Shown: piece by piece, positions 34,838 to 42,422 of the stretch
Layout: every line of letters begins with the position of its first letter
How positions within the stretch are numbered: the first letter of the stretch is position 1
Assembly: GCF_006442975.2 (NCBI RefSeq)
Contig: NZ_CP083954.1
Span: forward strand, 1,619,501 to 1,683,500
DNA: 64,000 nt
Direction: 5' to 3'
From: Mesorhizobium sp. B2-1-1
GTDB lineage: Bacteria > Pseudomonadota > Alphaproteobacteria > Rhizobiales > Rhizobiaceae
Made by a program: the position numbers and the translations under genes
Notes under the pieces: generated by a model
What the model saw: the letters and a program-made list of their open reading frames with translations, nothing else
What the model was told of the DNA's origin: nothing
Databases searched by the model: none

Positions 34838-34866
34838 ATGAACCTGCGGTGTCGGATTGATGTCAG
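34838..34866 (-). promoter_or_regulatory. Pho-box-like direct repeat upstream of phnC
   Basis: Read on the minus strand, CTGACAT, CCGACAC and GGTTCAT follow each other with 4-base spacers, giving the 11-base period of PhoB sites. The first two units match the CTG(T/A)CA(T/C) pattern in 7 and 6 of 7 positions; the third is weak. The site is 59-87 bases upstream of the phnC ATG. Confidence 0.5.
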
Positions 34867-35040
34867 TTTTGTTACCACCCACAGCCGTGTCGTGCGCGAT
34901 CAGGCCAGGACCAATCAGTTCCTCGAAGTGCTTCCATGTCCCTGAAGCTGCGGAAGGCAGGCGGCTCGAGAAGACAGCCCCCTGCCCGAACTCTGTGTAA
35001 GGGATGCGAATAGTGAGCAGCCCTATTCCATTCACCACCG

Positions 35041-35658
35041 TCATCCACCGTATTTTTCCAGGAAAGCTTCGGCCTCGAGCTGACGGAAATCGTCGAGTGC
35101 GGCGCGCAGCCTCGCATGGTCCCAATCCCACCAGGCAAGCGCCTGGTAGCGCTCGGCGGTGCGGCGGTCGAAGCGCTCGCGGACCGGCTTTGCCGGCACG
35201 CCGGCGACGATGGTGTAGGGAGCGACATCCTTCGATACCACCGCTCCGGCGCCGACGGCGGCGCCATCGCCGACGGTGATGCCGGGCAGGACTGTCGAGC
35301 CATGGCCAAGCCATGTGTCGTGGCCGATTGTGACGCGCCTGGCGCGGCGCTCAGCGAAAAATTCGCTCTCGTGTTCGGCATCGTCCCAATAGTCCGATGC
35401 GCGGTAGGTGAAATGGTGCAGCGTCGGCCGCCAGGTCGGGTGGTTGGTGGCGTTGATGCGCACGCTTGCCGCGATGTTGGAGAATTTGCCGATCGTCGCA
35501 CACCAGACGGCGCAGTCCTGCATCATGTAGGAATAGTCGCCGAGTTCGCTTTCCGAAACCCGACAGCGGTCGGCGATTTCGGTCCACCGGCCAAGCGTCG
35601 AATTCTCCACGTCCGCCGTCGGGTGGACCAGCGGCGTCTCCGACAATTTCCTGCTCAT
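35041..35658 (-). CDS. Phosphonate-cluster acetyltransferase (left-handed beta-helix, hexapeptide type)
   Basis: A 205-residue enzyme of the hexapeptide-repeat acetyltransferase fold. Repeats are visible as GRWTEIADRCRV, LGDYSYMMQDCAVW, ARRVTIGHDTWLGHGS and the GDGAAVGAGAVVSKDVAPY run, with the loop RINATNHPTWRP that contains the catalytic histidine in relatives. Members of this group are found in phn clusters that lack phnO. It may acetylate aminoalkylphosphonates before cleavage, but that is inferred. Its start overlaps the phnL stop by 4 bases. Confidence 0.88.
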   Translation of the reverse strand: MSRKLSETPLVHPTADVENSTLGRWTEIADRCRVSESELGDYSYMMQDCAVWCATIGKFSNIAASVRINATNHPTWRPTLHHFTYRASDYWDDAEHESEFFAERRARRVTIGHDTWLGHGSTVLPGITVGDGAAVGAGAVVSKDVAPYTIVAGVPAKPVRERFDRRTAERYQALAWWDWDHARLRAALDDFRQLEAEAFLEKYGG

Positions 35659-36362
35659 GCGGCGAGCTTTCCCGGGGCGAAGGCGGTGACGTCGATGATG
35701 CGGTCGGCCACCGCTTCGCGCACATCATGGTCGTGGAAGATGCCGAGCAGGGCGACGCCTGCCGTTTTCTTGGCGGCGATGAGTTCGATCACCACATCGC
35801 GGTTCCTTGCGTCGAGCGAAGCGGTCGGCTCGTCGAGCAGCAGGATCGGGTGCTCGGTGATGAAGCCACGCGCGATATTGACGCGCTGCTGCTCGCCGCC
35901 GGAGAAGGTCGCCGGCGGCAATGCCCAGAGTTTTTCCGGCAGATTGAGCCGCGCCAGCAAGGCGCGCGCCTTACTTCTTGCTGTTTCGCGATCCTCGCCG
36001 CGCTCCACGAGCGGCTCGGCGATGACGTCGAGCGCCGATACGCGGGGCACGGTGCGCAGGAACTGGCTGACATAGCCGATGGTCTGGCGGCGCACGGCAA
36101 GCACGGTGCGCGGGCTGGCGCTGGCAAGGTCGATCAGCCCGTCTTCGTGCGTGACGATGATCTGGCCTTCGTCGACGGCGTAATTGCCGTAGAGCATCTT
36201 CAGGATCGAGCTCTTGCCGGCCCCGGACGGGCCGCCGAGCACGGTGCATTCACCGGCGCGGATCGAGAAGGAGACACCGGCGACGACAGGCAGTTTGATG
36301 CCGTCGCGCAGATGCATGGTGAAGCTCTTGGCGACGTCGGAAACAACGAGAGGCGTCGGCAT
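35655..36362 (-). CDS. phnL: C-P lyase system ATP-binding protein PhnL
   Basis: A 235-residue ABC-type ATPase from the ATG at 36362. Walker A is GGPSGAGKSS, the signature is FSGGEQQRVNIARG, Walker B is ILLLDEPTASLD and the switch histidine is in GIFHDHDVRE. PhnL works with PhnG, PhnH and PhnI in forming the ribose-triphosphate phosphonate. A 64-base gap to phnK holds a fragment of the palindromic repeat family. Confidence 0.93.
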   Translation of the reverse strand: MPTPLVVSDVAKSFTMHLRDGIKLPVVAGVSFSIRAGECTVLGGPSGAGKSSILKMLYGNYAVDEGQIIVTHEDGLIDLASASPRTVLAVRRQTIGYVSQFLRTVPRVSALDVIAEPLVERGEDRETARSKARALLARLNLPEKLWALPPATFSGGEQQRVNIARGFITEHPILLLDEPTASLDARNRDVVIELIAAKKTAGVALLGIFHDHDVREAVADRIIDVTAFAPGKLAA

Positions 36363-36393
36363 CAGAAGGTACTCCAATCGTTATTCGTTTGCG

Positions 36394-36410
36394 GGCAGGA
36401 CAGAGGGGGG
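36394..36410. repeat. Fragment of the palindromic repeat between phnK and phnL
   Basis: GGCAGGACAGAGGGGGG is identical to the end of the right arm of the element at 2822-2974 (2958-2974). Only this piece is present. It enlarges the gap between two genes that are otherwise tightly coupled. Confidence 0.7.
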
Positions 36411-36426
36411 TGACTTGGCGCCATCG

Positions 36427-37203
36427 TCAAACCTGCAGAATCGAGGAAACAAGTAATTGCGTGTACGGCGCGCGCGGGTCGTCGAGCACGCGGTCGGTGA
36501 GGCCGCTTTCGACGACGCGGCCGTCCTTCATCACCATCATGCGCTGCGACAAAAGCCGCGCCACCGCGAGGTCATGGGTGACGACGATGGCGGCGAGGCC
36601 GAGATCGGTGACGAGGCCGCGCAAGAGATCGAGCAGGCGCGCCTGCACCGAGACGTCGAGGCCGCCTGTCGGTTCATCCATGAACACCAGCCGCGGGCCG
36701 GTGACGAGGTTGCGGGCGATCTGCAGGCGCTGGCGCATGCCGCCGGAAAAGGCGCGCGGCTCGTCGTCGATGCGATCTTCCTCGATCTCGACGCGCGACA
36801 GCCAGTCGACGGCGGTGGCGCGGATCTTGCCGTAGTGGCGGTCGCCCACCGCCATCAAGCGTTCGCCGACATTGGCGCCGGCCGACACCGTCATGCGCAA
36901 GCCGTCGGCCGGATTCTGGTGGACAAAGCCCCAGTCGGTGCGCATCAGGAAGCGGCGCTCGGCCTCGCTCATGCGGTAGAGTTCGCGGAACTGGCCGTCG
37001 CGCATGCGGTAGCTGGCGGTGCCGGATGAGGGCAGCAGCCGCGTCGACAGGCAGTTGAGCAATGTCGTCTTGCCGGAGCCGGATTCGCCCACGACAGCCA
37101 GGACTTCGCCCGGCCACAGATCGAAGGTGACGTTGTCGCAGCCGACGCGCGAGCCGTAGAATTTCGAGAGCGCCGAAACGCGTAGCAAGGGTTCGTCGGT
37201 CAT
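36427..37203 (-). CDS. phnK: C-P lyase system ATP-binding protein PhnK
   Basis: A 258-residue ABC-type ATPase resembling peptide-transporter ATPases. Walker A is GESGSGKTT, the signature is FSGGMRQRLQIARNL, Walker B is LVFMDEPTGGLD and the switch histidine is in VVTHDLAVA. In E. coli PhnK binds to the PhnGHIJ core through PhnJ. The start overlaps the phnJ stop (ATGA), although a repeat lies in the end of phnJ. Confidence 0.93.
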   Translation of the reverse strand: MTDEPLLRVSALSKFYGSRVGCDNVTFDLWPGEVLAVVGESGSGKTTLLNCLSTRLLPSSGTASYRMRDGQFRELYRMSEAERRFLMRTDWGFVHQNPADGLRMTVSAGANVGERLMAVGDRHYGKIRATAVDWLSRVEIEEDRIDDEPRAFSGGMRQRLQIARNLVTGPRLVFMDEPTGGLDVSVQARLLDLLRGLVTDLGLAAIVVTHDLAVARLLSQRMMVMKDGRVVESGLTDRVLDDPRAPYTQLLVSSILQV

Positions 37204-38171
37204 TGTATCTCCTTACCCTCCCCCTTGTGGGGAGGGTCGGCGCGCAGCGCCGGGGTGGGGGCTGCCGATGGGTCGCTACCCCCACCCGCGCCTTCGGCGC
37301 GACCTCCCCACAAGGGGGAGGTAGGGGTGCTGCGCCGCTTCTCGCAGTGGTCGGTGTCGGAGCAGACGAACATGTGGCCGCCGTGATCATCGAGGATGAC
37401 CTCGTCGAGATAGACGTTCTCGGCTCCGCATAGCGCGCAGGGCTGGTCGAAGGTCTGCACCTCGAACGGATGATCCTCGAAGTCGAGGCTGACCACATCA
37501 GTGAAGGGCGGCAGCGCATAGATGCGCTTCTCGCGGCCGGCGCCGAACAGCTGCAAAGCCGGCGAGCGGTGCATCTTGGGATTGTCGAATTTCGGCGTCG
37601 GCGACGGGTCCATCACATAGCGGCCCTCAACCTTCACCGGATAGGCGTAGGTGGTGGCGATGCGGCCGTGCTTGGCGATGTCCTCGTAGAGCTTCACATG
37701 CATGAGGCCGTATTCCTCCAGCGCATGCATCTTGCGCGTTTCGGTCTCGCGCGGCTCGAGGAAGCGCAGGGGCTCGGGGATCGGCACCTGATAGACCAGC
37801 ACCTGGCCCGCGGCGAGCGGATGTTCGGGAATGCGATGGCGGGTCTGGATGATGCTGGCGCTGGCCGTGTCGGTCGTCACCGCGACATTGGCGACCTTCT
37901 TGAAGAAGGCGCGGATCGAGACCGCATTGGTGGTGTCGTCGGCGCCCTGGTCGATGACCTTCAGCACATCGTCGGGGCCGATGATCGAAGCGGTAACCTG
38001 GACGCCGCCGGTGCCCCAGCCATAGGGCATCGGCATTTCGCGCGAGGCGAACGGCACCTGATAGCCGGGAATGGCGATGCCCTTGAGGATCGCGCGGCGG
38101 ATCATCCGCTTGGTCTGTTCGTCGAGATAAGCGAAGTTATAGGCGGCGATGTCGGTCGGTTGCGCGCTCAT
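37200..38171 (-). CDS. phnJ: Carbon-phosphorus lyase catalytic subunit PhnJ with repeat-derived C-terminal tail
   Basis: A 323-residue radical-SAM-like enzyme that breaks the C-P bond of 5-phosphoribosyl 1-phosphonate. The four cysteines are C245 and C248 (CALCG), C270 (FVCSDTD) and C276 (DHCEK), each four positions after the E. coli residues 241, 244, 266 and 272, with the last as the thiyl-radical site; G36 fits the glycyl-radical position. The core thus ends near residue 280. The remaining 40 or so residues (about 283-319 from the palindromic repeat at 37214-37323) are proline/glycine-rich and foreign to the family. The start at 38171 overlaps phnI by 4 bases. Confidence 0.95.
   Translation of the reverse strand: MSAQPTDIAAYNFAYLDEQTKRMIRRAILKGIAIPGYQVPFASREMPMPYGWGTGGVQVTASIIGPDDVLKVIDQGADDTTNAVSIRAFFKKVANVAVTTDTASASIIQTRHRIPEHPLAAGQVLVYQVPIPEPLRFLEPRETETRKMHALEEYGLMHVKLYEDIAKHGRIATTYAYPVKVEGRYVMDPSPTPKFDNPKMHRSPALQLFGAGREKRIYALPPFTDVVSLDFEDHPFEVQTFDQPCALCGAENVYLDEVILDDHGGHMFVCSDTDHCEKRRSTPTSPLWGGRAEGAGGGSDPSAAPTPALRADPPHKGEGKEIQ
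37214..37323. repeat. Palindromic repeat inserted in the 3' end of phnJ
   Basis: The arms 37214-37261 and about 37279-37323 pair with few mismatches; both start with a TACC(C)TCCCCCTTGTGGGGAGG-type hairpin and end in a GGTGGGGG block, with 17 unpaired bases at the centre. It lies wholly inside phnJ and stays open in that frame. It belongs to the same style of element as 2822-2974 and 30325-30503. Confidence 0.85.
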
Positions 38172-39280
38172 TCCGCGGCCTCTTTCTTCTCTTCAATCTT
38201 GCTGGGATTTTCGCGAGCGTCGTACTCGGCGCGCATGCGGCGCACGAGGTCGAGTTCGGCCTGGAAGTCGACATAATGCGGCAGCTTCAGATGTTCGACG
38301 AAGCCGGTCGCCTGGACGTTGTCGGAGTGCGAGATGACGAATTCCTCGTCCTGGGCGGCGGCGACAATGTCCTCGCCGAGTTCGCTTGCACGAAGAGCGC
38401 GGTCGCAGAGTGCCATGGCCATCGCCTTGCGCTCGCTCTGGCCGAAGACCAGGCCATAGCCGCGGGTGAATTGCGGTGGTGCCTTTGCCGAGCCCTTGAA
38501 CTGATTGACCATCTGGCATTCGGTGACGCGCACCGTGCCGAGCGGCACGGCGAAAGGCAGTTCGGGCACGTCGAGCTCCAGCTCGACCTCGCCGATGCGG
38601 ATCTCGCCGACGAAGGGATGGTTGCGGGCATAGCCGCGCTGCGTGGAATAGCCGAGCGCCAGCAGGAACCCCTCGTCGCCGCGCGACAGCGCCTGCAGGC
38701 GGATGTCGCGAGCCATCGGGAACTCCAGCGGCTCGCGGGTGATGTCGCCGGGGACATGGTCCTGAGGCATGTCTCCGTCCGGCTCGATCAGCCCATCGCG
38801 AGCGAGGATCGCCGAGACGCGCGGCATTGCCTGCGCTTCCGTCTCGCGCCGCAAGGGCGCGGCGACATCGGCGCCGGCGGCAAGCTCGGGATCGAGCAGC
38901 CGGTGCGTGTAGTCGAAGGTGGGCCCAAGCAACTGGCCGCCGGGCAGGTCCTTGTAGGTCGCCGAAACGCGGCGTTCGACCAGCATGGTGGCGGTGTCGA
39001 TGGCATTTGTATAGCCAAAGCGCGGCAGCGTGGTGCGGTAGGCCCGCACCAGGAAGATCGCCTCGATCATGTCGCCGCGCGCCTGCACGATAGCGAGTGC
39101 GGCGAGTTCGCGATCGTAAAGCGAGCCTTCGCTCATCACCCGGTCGACGCCGAGCGCCAGCTGTTCGACGATCTGGTCGAGGCGCAGTGCCGGTACCGAG
39201 CGGTCACCGCGCCGACGGTCAGCGAGCAGGCTGTGGGCGTTGGCGATTGCAGCTTCGCCGCCTTTTACCGCGACATACAT
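38168..39280 (-). CDS. phnI: C-P lyase core protein PhnI
   Basis: A 370-residue protein from the ATG at 39280; the open frame reaches upstream but the family starts MYVAVKGGEAAIANAH. Later PhnI words are RPLEFPMARDIRLQALSRGDEGF-like (EFPMARDIRLQALSRG), YSTQRGYARNHPFVGEI and SHSDNVQATGFVEHLKLPHY. In the pathway PhnI with PhnG, PhnH and PhnL replaces adenine of ATP by the phosphonate. The 4-base overlap with phnJ and a 1-base gap to phnH show tight operon structure. Confidence 0.95.
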   Translation of the reverse strand: MYVAVKGGEAAIANAHSLLADRRRGDRSVPALRLDQIVEQLALGVDRVMSEGSLYDRELAALAIVQARGDMIEAIFLVRAYRTTLPRFGYTNAIDTATMLVERRVSATYKDLPGGQLLGPTFDYTHRLLDPELAAGADVAAPLRRETEAQAMPRVSAILARDGLIEPDGDMPQDHVPGDITREPLEFPMARDIRLQALSRGDEGFLLALGYSTQRGYARNHPFVGEIRIGEVELELDVPELPFAVPLGTVRVTECQMVNQFKGSAKAPPQFTRGYGLVFGQSERKAMAMALCDRALRASELGEDIVAAAQDEEFVISHSDNVQATGFVEHLKLPHYVDFQAELDLVRRMRAEYDARENPSKIEEKKEAAE

Positions 39281-39281
39281 G

Positions 39282-39893
39282 CTAGGCCTCCGTCGTCTTG
39301 ATGCGTGTCGTACGCGGCAGGCAGGCGAGGCTGTCATGTGCCGCCAGGATGATGTCGACGCCGCGCGGAAAGCGGTTGATGTTCTGCTTCCACTGCTCGA
39401 TGAAATGACGCGGCATGAGGGCCGGCGCGATCGTCGCCGTCTTCTCGATGCCAGGACCTTCGAGCAGCAGCGGCGTGCCTGACGTGAGATCGCCGACCTG
39501 CAGGATCAATGTGGTCGAGCGGTCGGGATAGTCCTGCGTGCCTTGCGAGAAACCGTCGAGCGCCATCATCTCGGCCGGCGAGGCCACAAAGGCGAAATGC
39601 GCGTCGGCCGGGGTGTTGGCCAGCGGCGCGCCGCTGTGAAAGCCGAGCCAGGACATGACCGCTGCCGAGGCGTGCAGGGCCGGGTCCAGCCAGAGCGGCG
39701 TGTCGTTGTCGCACAATGCCAGCGCAACCGCGCCCGATATCGCCGAAAGCGGCGCCGGCGGGCGGGCCAGGGCCGGCAAGGGTTGCACGCTGCCCGGCCG
39801 CGCCATTGCGTCCATGACGGCGCGAAACACCGTCTGGGCGTTGAACACCGGATCGGCGAACCCGCCCTCGATCGATTGCGCTGCGATATCCAT
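39282..39893 (-). CDS. phnH: C-P lyase core protein PhnH
   Basis: A 203-residue protein from the ATG at 39893. PhnH words are FADPVFNAQTVFRAVMDAMARPG near the N-terminus (in two parts), CDNDTPLWLDP, and the C-terminal NRFPRGVDIILAAHDSLACLPRTTR (in two parts). It dimerises and binds PhnJ in the core complex. The start overlaps the phnG stop (ATGA). A longer frame to 40433 is a shadow of phnG. Confidence 0.94.
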   Translation of the reverse strand: MDIAAQSIEGGFADPVFNAQTVFRAVMDAMARPGSVQPLPALARPPAPLSAISGAVALALCDNDTPLWLDPALHASAAVMSWLGFHSGAPLANTPADAHFAFVASPAEMMALDGFSQGTQDYPDRSTTLILQVGDLTSGTPLLLEGPGIEKTATIAPALMPRHFIEQWKQNINRFPRGVDIILAAHDSLACLPRTTRIKTTEA

Positions 39894-40354
39894 CAATCTT
39901 CTCCGCGAACCATGGTGAAGAAATCCACCTTCGTTGCCGCCGTTTCGGCGCGGCGCCTTTCTCGTGCCGTGGTCAAGGCAGCCCGCAGCGGCGCGAGAAG
40001 GCCCGTTTCGACCGCCTCTCGGTGGGCGGGGTCCTGCCACAGCGCGTCGGCGATGGCCGCCAGCTTCGCCTTCTGCTTGTCGCGGCCGAGCGCATAGCAA
40101 TGGCCGACCTGTCCGGACGGCAGGCGCACTGTGGCGCGGGTCACGGTGGCCTCGCCGACATTGAACGGCGCGCCGCCGCCGCCGATGCGGCCGCGCATGG
40201 TAACCAGGCCGGTCTCGGGACCGCGCAGCAGTTCGGCCTCGGCAGGCAGGCCGGATTCGTTCCAGAGGCGAACGATGTCGTCGCCGCTGGACTGCGCCAG
40301 GGTTGCCATGGCCGCCTTGCGTTCGGCCTGGTCGCGCGCTTCCTGTCCTCGCAT
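39893..40354 (-). CDS. phnG: C-P lyase core protein PhnG
   Basis: A 153-residue protein from the ATG at 40354, which has AAGG 9 bases upstream; the frame continues to a TTG at 40396 inside the operator. Family words are GPETGLVTMRGRIGGGGAPFNVGEATVTRATVRL (in parts), GHCYALGRDKQKA and the C-terminal VDFFTMVRG, nearly as in E. coli. First gene of phnGHIJKL-acetyltransferase. The promoter just upstream has a Pho box, a TATAAT and a PhnF operator. Confidence 0.94.
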   Translation of the reverse strand: MRGQEARDQAERKAAMATLAQSSGDDIVRLWNESGLPAEAELLRGPETGLVTMRGRIGGGGAPFNVGEATVTRATVRLPSGQVGHCYALGRDKQKAKLAAIADALWQDPAHREAVETGLLAPLRAALTTARERRRAETAATKVDFFTMVRGED

Positions 40355-40376
40355 GAGCAACATCCTTGCTTCTAAT

Positions 40377-40396
40377 TTGTCTATTGATATAGACAA
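40377..40396. promoter_or_regulatory. PhnF (GntR/HutC-type) operator
   Basis: TTGTCTAT (40377-40384) and ATAGACAA (40389-40396) are perfect complements around TGAT. The GTCTA...TAGAC pattern matches known operators of PhnF and other HutC-type GntR proteins. It lies just downstream of the -10 box of phnG, where bound PhnF would block initiation. Confidence 0.7.
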
Positions 40397-40404
40397 CCAT
40401 ACGA

Positions 40405-40449
40405 ATTATACCCATTACCTGACGCGAGTCCATGACGGGTGCGTGACAG
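40405..40449 (-). promoter_or_regulatory. phnG promoter with Pho box
   Basis: On the minus strand CTGTCAC, GCAC and CCGTCAT (40449-40432) form a Pho box with 7 of 7 and 6 of 7 matches to the half-site consensus and the right spacing. A perfect TATAAT (40410-40405) follows 21 bases later. There is no good -35 box, as expected of a PhoB-activated promoter. Confidence 0.7.
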
Positions 40450-40470
40450 GGGCCGGCCAGGGGCGAAACC

Positions 40471-41220
40471 GTGAACGGAAAACACGTGGCTGACGGTATC
40501 GAGCGGCGCAGCGGCGTCTCGTTGTGGCGCCAGATCGCCGACCGAATCCTGCAATCGATCGCTGCCGGCGATTTCGCCGAGAATGCCGCGCTGCCGCCGG
40601 AGGTGGCGCTGGCCGAGCGCTATGGCGTCAACCGTCACACGGTGCGCAGCGCCATCGCGGCGCTCGTGCAGGACGGGGTACTGCGGGCCGAGCAGGGGCG
40701 CGGCACTTTCGTGCTGTCGCGCAAGCGGCTGTCCTATCCGATCGGCGCGCGCACGCGATTTTCAACCGGCTTGCAGGGCCAGGCGTCGGAGCGGCATATC
40801 GTGCTGCTGGCCTCATCGGTCGAGCCGGCCAGCCGGCGCGTCGCCGAAGCCCTGGGCCTTGCCAGGGGATCGGATGTGATTCGCCTGGAGACGCGCGGCG
40901 AGGCCGATGGGAAGCCGGTGTCGCGCGCTTCCGGCTGGTTCGACGCCAGGCGCTTCGCCGGCATCGATGTGGCCATGGCCGAGACCGGGTCGATCACCGC
41001 ATCGCTCAAGCGTTTCGGCATAGACGATTATCTCAGGCAATCGACGGTGCTGTCGGCGCGTCACGCCGATGCTTCCGACCTTGCCGACCTCGATCTGCAG
41101 CCGGGCGGCATCGTGCTGGTCACGATGGCCGTCAACATGACGACGGACGGCCGGCCGATCCAATTCGCCGAGGCGCGCTTCCCGGCGGAGCGGGTGGAGC
41201 TGAAACTGTCGGCGCTGTAG
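40471..41220 (+). CDS. phnF: Phosphonate regulator PhnF (GntR, HutC subfamily)
   Basis: A 249-residue regulator from a GTG at 40471. The winged helix is at about 15-85 with PPEVALAERYGVNRHTVRSAI and VLRAEQGRGTFVL. The UTRA ligand domain follows, with DVIRLETRGEADGKPVSRAS. It is divergent from phnG with 116 bases between, which hold the operator above. It most likely represses phnGHIJKL in the absence of phosphonate or at high phosphate. Confidence 0.92.
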   Translation: MNGKHVADGIERRSGVSLWRQIADRILQSIAAGDFAENAALPPEVALAERYGVNRHTVRSAIAALVQDGVLRAEQGRGTFVLSRKRLSYPIGARTRFSTGLQGQASERHIVLLASSVEPASRRVAEALGLARGSDVIRLETRGEADGKPVSRASGWFDARRFAGIDVAMAETGSITASLKRFGIDDYLRQSTVLSARHADASDLADLDLQPGGIVLVTMAVNMTTDGRPIQFAEARFPAERVELKLSAL

Positions 41221-41340
41221 GGCGTGTCGGCCTTATACCAACGCTGGTACCAGACCAGCTCGGTTGTCAGCGGCTTGGCGGTTTGGGGGTCGCCCTGCGC
41301 GGGGCGTGGTCAATACGGGCCGGGTTCACGATCTGCCAGC

Positions 41341-42360
41341 TTATGCCCCCACCTCGATCACGGCCTTGATCAGGCCGGATTTCTCATGCGCCCAGCGGGC
41401 GAGATCACGTGGCGTGTCGGCAAGCGTGGTGCGGTGGGTGACGAGCTTGGCCAGCGGCACGGCGCCATCGCGGATCGAAGCGGCGACGTGGTCAAAGTCG
41501 GCCCTCAAGGCATTGCGGCTGCCGACAAGCGTCATCTCGCGCTTGTGGAACTCGGGGTCGGAAAAGGCGATGTCGTCCTTCACGACGCTGACCAGCACCA
41601 ATGTCCCGCCATGCGCGACATGAGCGAAGGCCGACTGCACCGAGCCGGTGTTCCCGGTGGCGTCGAAGACCACGTCGAAGCCTTCGCCTGATGTCGCTTC
41701 GCTGACCAGATCGGATGCCGCGCCGCGCGACCCGTCGAGGGTCTTGAAGCCGAGTTCATTGGCGGCGAAGCCGAGCCTTTCGCTGCTCATGTCGAGCAGC
41801 GTCACGTCGAGCCCGGCGATGCGGGCGAAGATGGCGGTGCCGAGCCCGATCGGTCCGGCGCCGATGACGAGCGTCCGTGCGCCGGGATCGGCACGCGAGC
41901 GCCGCACCGCATGGGCGCCGATGGCCAGGAACTCGACGGCCGCGGCATCGGCCAACGACAGGCCGTTGGCTGGATAGAGGTTTTGTTCCGGGATAAGGAT
42001 CTGTTCGCACATGGCGCCGTCGCGATGCACGCCGAGCACTTCGATCCGGACACAGCAATTGGGTTTACCGTGCCGGCAGGCGATGCATTTGCCGCACGCC
42101 AGATAGGGATTGATGATGACCGGCTCGCCCGTGGCAAGACCAACGCCTTCGCCCGCCTCGACGATGGTCCCCGACACTTCATGGCCCATGATGCGGGGGT
42201 AGGCGAGGAAGGGATGCTTGCCCTCGAAGATGTGGTAGTCGGTGCCGCAGATGCCGACATGGCTGACCGCCACCAGCGCCCAGCCGGGAGGCGGCGAGCC
42301 AGCCGCGGGACGGTCTTCCACGACAAGGTCGCCGGGCGAACGGCAGACAACGGCTTTCAT
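41341..42360 (-). CDS. Zinc-dependent alcohol dehydrogenase (sugar/polyol type)
   Basis: A 339-residue medium-chain dehydrogenase. Catalytic zinc words are GICGTDYH and GHEVSGTI; the structural zinc cysteines are in CGKCIACRHGKPNCC. The NAD-binding loop is VIGAGPIGLG. It resembles galactitol, L-idonate and sorbitol dehydrogenases. It is the last gene of the ribose-type ABC operon, 62 bases after the permease gene, so it probably oxidises the imported sugar or a product of it. Confidence 0.9.
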   Translation of the reverse strand: MKAVVCRSPGDLVVEDRPAAGSPPPGWALVAVSHVGICGTDYHIFEGKHPFLAYPRIMGHEVSGTIVEAGEGVGLATGEPVIINPYLACGKCIACRHGKPNCCVRIEVLGVHRDGAMCEQILIPEQNLYPANGLSLADAAAVEFLAIGAHAVRRSRADPGARTLVIGAGPIGLGTAIFARIAGLDVTLLDMSSERLGFAANELGFKTLDGSRGAASDLVSEATSGEGFDVVFDATGNTGSVQSAFAHVAHGGTLVLVSVVKDDIAFSDPEFHKREMTLVGSRNALRADFDHVAASIRDGAVPLAKLVTHRTTLADTPRDLARWAHEKSGLIKAVIEVGA

Positions 42361-42422
42361 GCTTCAATCCAGTCGGTTCATGGAATCGCCGGCCGATTTT
42401 TCGACCCGGCCGGCGATCGATT

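Noticed and set aside
41232..41260. CTGGTACCAG palindrome resembling an FCD operator
   Set aside because: It has no 3-base centre and lies between two convergent genes where there is no promoter to control.
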